Shown here: positions 1 through 5,861 of the stretch, one piece after another | Position numbering within the stretch: position 1 is the stretch's first letter | Layout: every line of letters begins with the position of its first letter | Assembly (NCBI GenBank): GCA_025352585.1 | Contig: JANXTD010000142.1 | Coordinates: 1 to 5,861, forward strand | Direction of reading: 5' to 3' | Length of the DNA stretch: 5,861 nt | Origin: Fimbriiglobus sp. | Lineage (GTDB): Bacteria > Planctomycetota > Planctomycetia > Gemmatales > Gemmataceae | Made by a program: the position numbers and the translations under genes | Notes under the pieces: model-generated | What the model saw: the letters and a program-made list of their open reading frames with translations, nothing else | Told to the model about the DNA's origin: nothing | Databases searched by the model: none

Positions 1-2
1 TC

Positions 3-299
3 GAGGACCCGCACGGCCACCCGATCCCCAGCCCGACGGGCGAACTCGTCACGCGGGTGCTGCGGCGGCTCTGCGACTTCCGGCCCGGCGAGTCGGTCGT
101 GATCCGCGAGGCGCAGGACGACCGGCCGGAGCGGCTGCGCCGCTGGCGCGACCTGGGCCTCACGCCCGGCACGACCGTGCGCGTGGTCAGCTACCACCCG
201 CTCGACGACCTGTACCAGCTCGACGTGGGCGGCCGGCTGGTGCAGTTGGGGCGGGAGGGCGTGGCGGGTTTGCGCGGCGAGCCGGCCGCGCGGGCTTGA
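3..299 (+). CDS. Metal-dependent transcriptional repressor (DtxR/MntR family), C-terminal part with FeoA domain; 5' end outside the window
   Basis: An open frame enters from the left edge and stops at TGA 297-299, giving 98 residues. It begins with EDPHGHPIPSPTG, which matches the conserved (D)PHGxPIP segment that ends the metal-binding and dimerisation domain of DtxR/MntR/IdeR repressors. The rest, from about residue 20, has the pattern of a FeoA/SH3-like domain: LCDFRPGESVVI, then LRRWRDLGLTPGTTVRVV, and a final VQLGREGVAGL strand. Proteins of this family are usually 140-230 residues and bind operators of iron or manganese uptake genes when loaded with Fe2+ or Mn2+. The DNA-binding winged helix would lie outside the window. 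A GTG at 57 could in principle start a free-standing FeoA of 80 residues, but the DPHGxPIP segment in frame upstream argues for a fragment of the longer repressor. Which metal it senses cannot be read from this part. No T-rich terminator follows it; a 5-bp hairpin at 321-335 is too weak to call. Confidence 0.85.
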   Translation, partial: EDPHGHPIPSPTGELVTRVLRRLCDFRPGESVVIREAQDDRPERLRRWRDLGLTPGTTVRVVSYHPLDDLYQLDVGGRLVQLGREGVAGLRGEPAARA

Positions 300-501
300 A
301 AGTGCCTCAAAACTAGCGGTGTCGGGCTTTCCGACCGTCCGGCCGACAGCGCCCCGGAAATGCCGCCAATTCCCAACGCCGCGGTTTGCACGGCCCCGGC
401 GTGTGACTTAGTGTTGGGGCGTGACCGGCCGAAGCCCGCGGCGGCACACCAGCACCGGGAGTGCCGTGACGACCCTCACGCTGCCCCGCCAAATCTCTAC
501 C

Positions 502-508
502 GGGGAGG
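502..508 (+). promoter_or_regulatory. Shine-Dalgarno sequence of the small membrane protein
   Basis: GGGGAGG lies 7 nt before the GTG at 516. It is the clearest ribosome binding site in the window. It decides the start of the small gene in favour of GTG 516 over the in-frame ATG at 360, which would add 52 residues without membrane-protein or domain character. Confidence 0.65.
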
Positions 509-515
509 CCTCGCC

Positions 516-662
516 GTGTTTGAACTGATCGCCTGCAACCTCGCCATGCTGTCCATCGCGATGATCTATTACGCCTGGCGCGACGGCCTCCGCAAGCCGC
601 CGGTGACCGTCAACGAGCGGGTCGCCTACATGCTGTGGGTCGCCGCGCAAAAGTCCTCCTGA
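516..662 (+). CDS. Small single-pass membrane protein, 48 residues, unknown function
   Basis: GTG start, preceded by GGGGAGG at 7-nt spacing; TGA at 660-662. The product begins (M)FELIACNLAMLSIAMIYYAW, a hydrophobic stretch of about 18 residues that reads as one transmembrane helix. A basic segment, RDGLRKPP, follows and suggests that the C-terminal side is cytoplasmic. The tail VNERVAYMLWVAAQKSS could be amphipathic. I recognise no family. An in-frame ATG at 360 would give 100 residues, but the added part is rich in Pro, Ala and His, has no ribosome binding site and looks like translated intergenic DNA. A strong terminator 25 nt after the stop supports this being a real short transcript. The 300-515 region upstream shows no other gene and no convincing -35/-10 pair. 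Confidence 0.6.
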   Translation: MFELIACNLAMLSIAMIYYAWRDGLRKPPVTVNERVAYMLWVAAQKSS

Positions 663-664
663 GC

Positions 665-682
665 CGCGCGTCCGGACGCGCG
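665..682. repeat. 18-bp perfect palindrome between stop codon and terminator
   Basis: CGCGCGTCC/GGACGCGCG is a perfect palindrome without a spacer. It starts 3 nt after the stop of the small gene and ends 4 nt before the terminator stem. Its right half, CCGGACGCGCG (672-682), recurs exactly at 755-765 in the left arm of the large inverted repeat. It could be a protein-binding site, a REP-like remnant, or chance in very GC-rich DNA. No function can be assigned. Confidence 0.55.
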
Positions 683-686
683 TGAC

Positions 687-719
687 GGCCCGCCGGCCTG
701 ACCACCGGCGGGCCTTTTT
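687..719 (+). terminator. Rho-independent terminator after the small membrane protein gene
   Basis: A perfect 10-bp stem, GGCCCGCCGG (687-696) with CCGGCGGGCC (705-714), closes an 8-nt loop. Five T residues follow directly at 715-719. This is a textbook intrinsic terminator for plus-strand transcription. It separates the 48-residue gene from the kinase downstream, so the kinase should need its own promoter between about 720 and 927. Confidence 0.85.
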
Positions 720-744
720 CGTAGGCTGACGACGCGTCCAGGCG

Positions 745-880
745 GTCTTGTTAGCCGGACGCGCGAGCGACGGGAGCAAATCCGAATCGGCAACGCTGGC
801 GGGTGTTGACGGCTTGGTCTCCCCACATGCGTTGTTCACCGGGATTTGCTCCCGTCGCTTGCGCGTCCGGCTAACAAGAC
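745..880. repeat. Long inverted repeat: 39-nt arms, 58-nt spacer, in the kinase leader
   Basis: The left arm 745-783 and the right arm 842-880 are reverse complements at 38 of 39 positions. The only difference is G765 against T860, which in a plus-strand RNA is a G-U pair, so such an RNA could form an unbroken 39-bp stem. A further 6-bp stem, CAACGC 791-796 with GCGTTG 829-834, sits inside the spacer. No coding frame of interest, no transposase and no flanking target duplication are visible. It may be a dispersed palindromic or MITE-like element, or a structured leader for the kinase. The arms contain the core AGCCGGACGCGCGAGCG (754-770, and its near-complement at 856-872), which resembles other repeats in this window. 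Confidence 0.8.
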
Positions 881-894
881 TTCAGACCTCCAGT

Positions 895-915
895 CGCTGA
901 CGCTCTTGGCTCGCC
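895..915 (+). repeat. Short GC-rich repeat element before the kinase start
   Basis: CGCTGACGCT, then CTT, then GGCTCGCC. The same sequence, with TCC in place of CTT, occurs on the minus strand at 5794-5814 before the ATPase-SPFH gene, giving 18 identities in 21 positions. It ends 12 nt before the kinase ATG. It is most likely a member of a dispersed repeat family. It contains an in-frame TGA (898-900) that closes the kinase frame upstream. Confidence 0.6.
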
Positions 916-927
916 TGGAAAAATCGC

Positions 928-2484
928 ATGGCCGACGACCCGGACCCGCCGCACGACCTGACCGGCAAACTCCTCGGCGACTACCAGGTGCTGCGCAAGC
1001 TCGGCCAGGGGGCGATGGGGCAGGTCTACCTCGCCAAGCAACTCTCGCTCAAGCGCGAAGTCGCGCTGAAAATCCTCCGCCGCGACCACGCCGCCAACCC
1101 GACGGCCCTTTTACGCTTCCAGGCCGAGGCCGAGGCGGTCGCCCAGGTCACGCACCCCAACATCGTGCAGGTCTTCGCGGTCGGCGAACTCGACGGCCTG
1201 CGCTACATTGCCCTCGAGTACGTCGACGGCCGCAACCTGCGCGACTACCTCGCGCGCAAAGGCTCGCCCGAGTTGCCCCTGGCCCTGGGCATCCTGAGGC
1301 AGGTCGCGGCGGCGTTGCAGCGCGCCAGCGAGGCGGGGCTGGTCCACCGCGACATCAAGCCCGAGAACATCCTGATCACCCGAAAGGCCGAGGTCAAGGT
1401 CGCCGACTTCGGGCTGTCGCGCTACTTCGCGGCACCGGGGCCGGGCGGCGGCGAGCCGCTGAACCTGACGCAGTCGGGCATGACGCTGGGGACGCCGCTG
1501 TACATGTCGCCGGAGCAGGTCCAGGGGCTGCCGGTGGACCACCGCTCAGACCTCTACTCGTTCGGCGTGACGGCCTACCACCTCCTCGCCGGCCAGCCGC
1601 CGTTCACCGGCGCGACGGTGTTCGACGTGGCGTTGCAGCACGTCCAGGGCGTCCCCCCGCCTCTGAGCGGGTTGCGCCCCGACTTGCCGGCCGCGCTGTG
1701 CGACGCCATCCACCGGCTGCTCGCCAAGCGGCCCGCCGACCGCTACCAGACGGCCCGCGAGTTCAGCCGCGACCTGGCGAAGGTCTCCAAAGGCTTGCCG
1801 CTCGCGTCGCCAGTGGTGGCCAGCGCCGAGGCCGCGGCGGTCACGCTCGCCGCCTCGACGACCGGCATGCCGACGCTCGCCGCGCCCGGCCGGGGCCGCT
1901 GGGGCCGTCGGGCCGCCGGCGGCGCGGCGCTGCTGGCCCTCGCCGGCGTCGGCTGGTGGCTGCCCGCGCGGCCGGCCGCGGACGCGGTCGCCAAGTCGGC
2001 GGGCCTCCCGGACGCGCGGCCGCCGTCGCCCTTCGCCACCGGCCGCGAGCGCGAGCTGGTCGCCCGCGCCAGGGACCGCGACCTCAAGCCGGCCGACTAC
2101 CTCACGGCGATGGTCGAGTTGGGGGTGTTGCACGTCACGCAGCGCCGGCTCGACGACGCCGAGCGCGTCTTCAAGGCCCTCGGCCCGGAGACGCCCGGCC
2201 GCTCCGAGGCGTCGGTCGCCGCGCAACTCGGCGTCGCGATCGTCCTGGCGCACCGCGACAAGGGCAAGGAGTCGAACCAGGCGGTCACCGACGCCGCGAC
2301 CGGCCGCGGCGGCAGTTCGCAAACGGTCCTCGACCAGGTGCTCCTCAAGCACCCCGACCTCGGGCAAGCGCTGGCGGAGGCGCTGGACCGCAACGCCGCG
2401 AACCTGGGCGTGGCGAAGTTGCCCGCGGCGATCGACTGGCTGCGCACCCCCGGCGGCCTGCTGCGCGGCCCGACGAAGGCGTGA
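928..2484 (+). CDS. Membrane-anchored Hanks-type Ser/Thr protein kinase with short C-terminal extracytoplasmic region
   Basis: The 518-residue product carries all the catalytic signatures of a PknB-like kinase. These are the glycine loop GQGAMGQV (26-33), VALK with Lys48, an αC glutamate near Glu67 followed by HPNIV, the catalytic loop HRDIKPEN (140-147, Asp142, Asn147), DFG (160-162), GTPLYMSPEQ (188-197) and SDLYSFGV (207-214). It should therefore be active and autophosphorylate on Ser/Thr in its activation segment. The catalytic domain ends near 285. An Ala-rich linker follows, then one hydrophobic segment (about 330-347) flanked by Arg residues. The C-terminal ~170 residues should lie outside the cytoplasm. 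They contain one TPR-like helical pair (about 389-417, ELGVLHVTQRRLDDAERVFK) and no PASTA repeats, so the signal sensed is unknown. The start is well fixed: an in-frame TGA lies at 898-900 and ATG 928 is the next start. The ribosome binding site is weak (GGA at 917-919). The gene converges on the ATPase-SPFH gene with 23 bp between stops and no clear terminator. Confidence 0.93.
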   Translation: MADDPDPPHDLTGKLLGDYQVLRKLGQGAMGQVYLAKQLSLKREVALKILRRDHAANPTALLRFQAEAEAVAQVTHPNIVQVFAVGELDGLRYIALEYVDGRNLRDYLARKGSPELPLALGILRQVAAALQRASEAGLVHRDIKPENILITRKAEVKVADFGLSRYFAAPGPGGGEPLNLTQSGMTLGTPLYMSPEQVQGLPVDHRSDLYSFGVTAYHLLAGQPPFTGATVFDVALQHVQGVPPPLSGLRPDLPAALCDAIHRLLAKRPADRYQTAREFSRDLAKVSKGLPLASPVVASAEAAAVTLAASTTGMPTLAAPGRGRWGRRAAGGAALLALAGVGWWLPARPAADAVAKSAGLPDARPPSPFATGRERELVARARDRDLKPADYLTAMVELGVLHVTQRRLDDAERVFKALGPETPGRSEASVAAQLGVAIVLAHRDKGKESNQAVTDAATGRGGSSQTVLDQVLLKHPDLGQALAEALDRNAANLGVAKLPAAIDWLRTPGGLLRGPTKA

Positions 2485-2507
2485 CGGCGCGCTCCGTGGC
2501 TCCGCCG

Positions 2508-5771
<3,264 letters not shown>

Positions 5772-5793
5772 GGGGTTAAGGTACGGCGACACC

Positions 5794-5814
5794 GGCGAGC
5801 CGGAAGCGTCAGCG
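5794..5814 (-). repeat. Short GC-rich repeat element before the ATPase-SPFH start
   Basis: Read on the minus strand it is CGCTGACGCT, then TCC, then GGCTCGCC. It differs from the element before the kinase (895-915) only in the three middle bases. It ends 22 nt before the ATG at 5771 and has the same orientation relative to its gene as the kinase copy. Its outer end overlaps the arm of the terminal inverted repeat. A dispersed intergenic repeat is more likely than an operator, because the two genes have no evident common role. Confidence 0.55.
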
Positions 5815-5861
5815 CCCGGAGTTCTTCGCACGCCCGCGCGTTGAAGAACTCCGGGCGCTGA
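5809..5861. repeat. Perfect 19-bp inverted repeat (hairpin) at the right end of the window
   Basis: TCAGCGCCCGGAGTTCTTC (5809-5827) and its exact reverse complement (5843-5861) flank a 15-nt spacer. Inside the spacer, ACGC (5830-5833) can pair with GCGT (5838-5841), extending the hairpin. No T tract follows on the minus strand. On the plus strand the sequence ends at the arm, so a terminator for an unseen rightward gene cannot be excluded. The repeat may continue beyond the window. Confidence 0.75.

Noticed and set aside
321..335. Hairpin GTCGG/CCGAC after the repressor gene as a terminator
   Set aside because: Only 5 bp and no T tract follows.
386..414. Possible promoter TTGCAC-17 nt-TAGTGT before the small gene
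   Set aside because: Only three of six consensus matches in each box; not supportable.
360..515. N-terminal extension of the small membrane protein from ATG 360
   Set aside because: It has no ribosome binding site and unlike-protein composition, whereas GTG 516 has GGGGAGG at good spacing.
806..834. Possible promoter with TTGACG in the spacer of the large inverted repeat
   Set aside because: The -35-like box is good, but no acceptable -10 box lies at 15-18 nt.
745..880. CRISPR array or insertion sequence
   Set aside because: There are only two inverted arms, no direct repeat-spacer periodicity, no transposase frame and no target-site duplication.
5772..5831. Extension of the ATPase-SPFH protein to GTG 5831 (20 extra residues)
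   Set aside because: The added codons lie in the hairpin and the repeat element and have no ribosome binding site; ATG 5771 begins sequence more typical of such ATPases.

Overview
The window is very GC-rich and looks like a planctomycete chromosome, most likely Gemmataceae. Three things suggest this: a membrane-anchored Hanks-type Ser/Thr kinase with a short C-terminal output region, a HflK-like SPFH protein linked to a metal P-type ATPase, and short GC-rich repeats at gene borders. The assignment is inference; no rRNA or other marker gene is present.

Layout, left to right. Positions 3-299 (+) hold the last 98 codons of a DtxR/MntR-type metal-dependent repressor, ending in a FeoA (SH3-like) domain. 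Positions 300-515 have no convincing gene. Positions 516-662 (+) encode a 48-residue single-pass membrane protein with a clear Shine-Dalgarno sequence. It is followed by an 18-bp perfect palindrome (665-682) and a strong intrinsic terminator (687-719). Positions 745-880 form a long inverted repeat: 39-nt arms, 38 of 39 matching, around a 58-nt spacer. The remaining leader (881-927) leads into a 518-residue membrane Ser/Thr kinase (928-2484, +). Only 23 bp further on, and convergent with it, is the end of a 1087-residue protein on the minus strand (2508-5771). This protein joins a complete P1B-type heavy-metal ATPase to a complete HflK-like SPFH/Band 7 domain in one reading frame. The window ends in a perfect 19-bp inverted repeat (5809-5861) upstream of that gene.

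The two most notable observations are the ATPase-SPFH fusion and a family of related GC-rich motifs. The motif core resembles CGCT-N2-CGC-N-(T)CCGGCT. It recurs in both arms of the large inverted repeat, just upstream of both large genes in the same orientation relative to the gene, and in degenerate form over the fusion gene's stop codon.

Functionally, the repressor fragment and the ATPase both point to metal homeostasis. They are separated by an unrelated kinase and a terminator and are on opposite strands, so co-regulation is not shown. The kinase is probably its own transcription unit, and the fusion gene is transcribed toward it.
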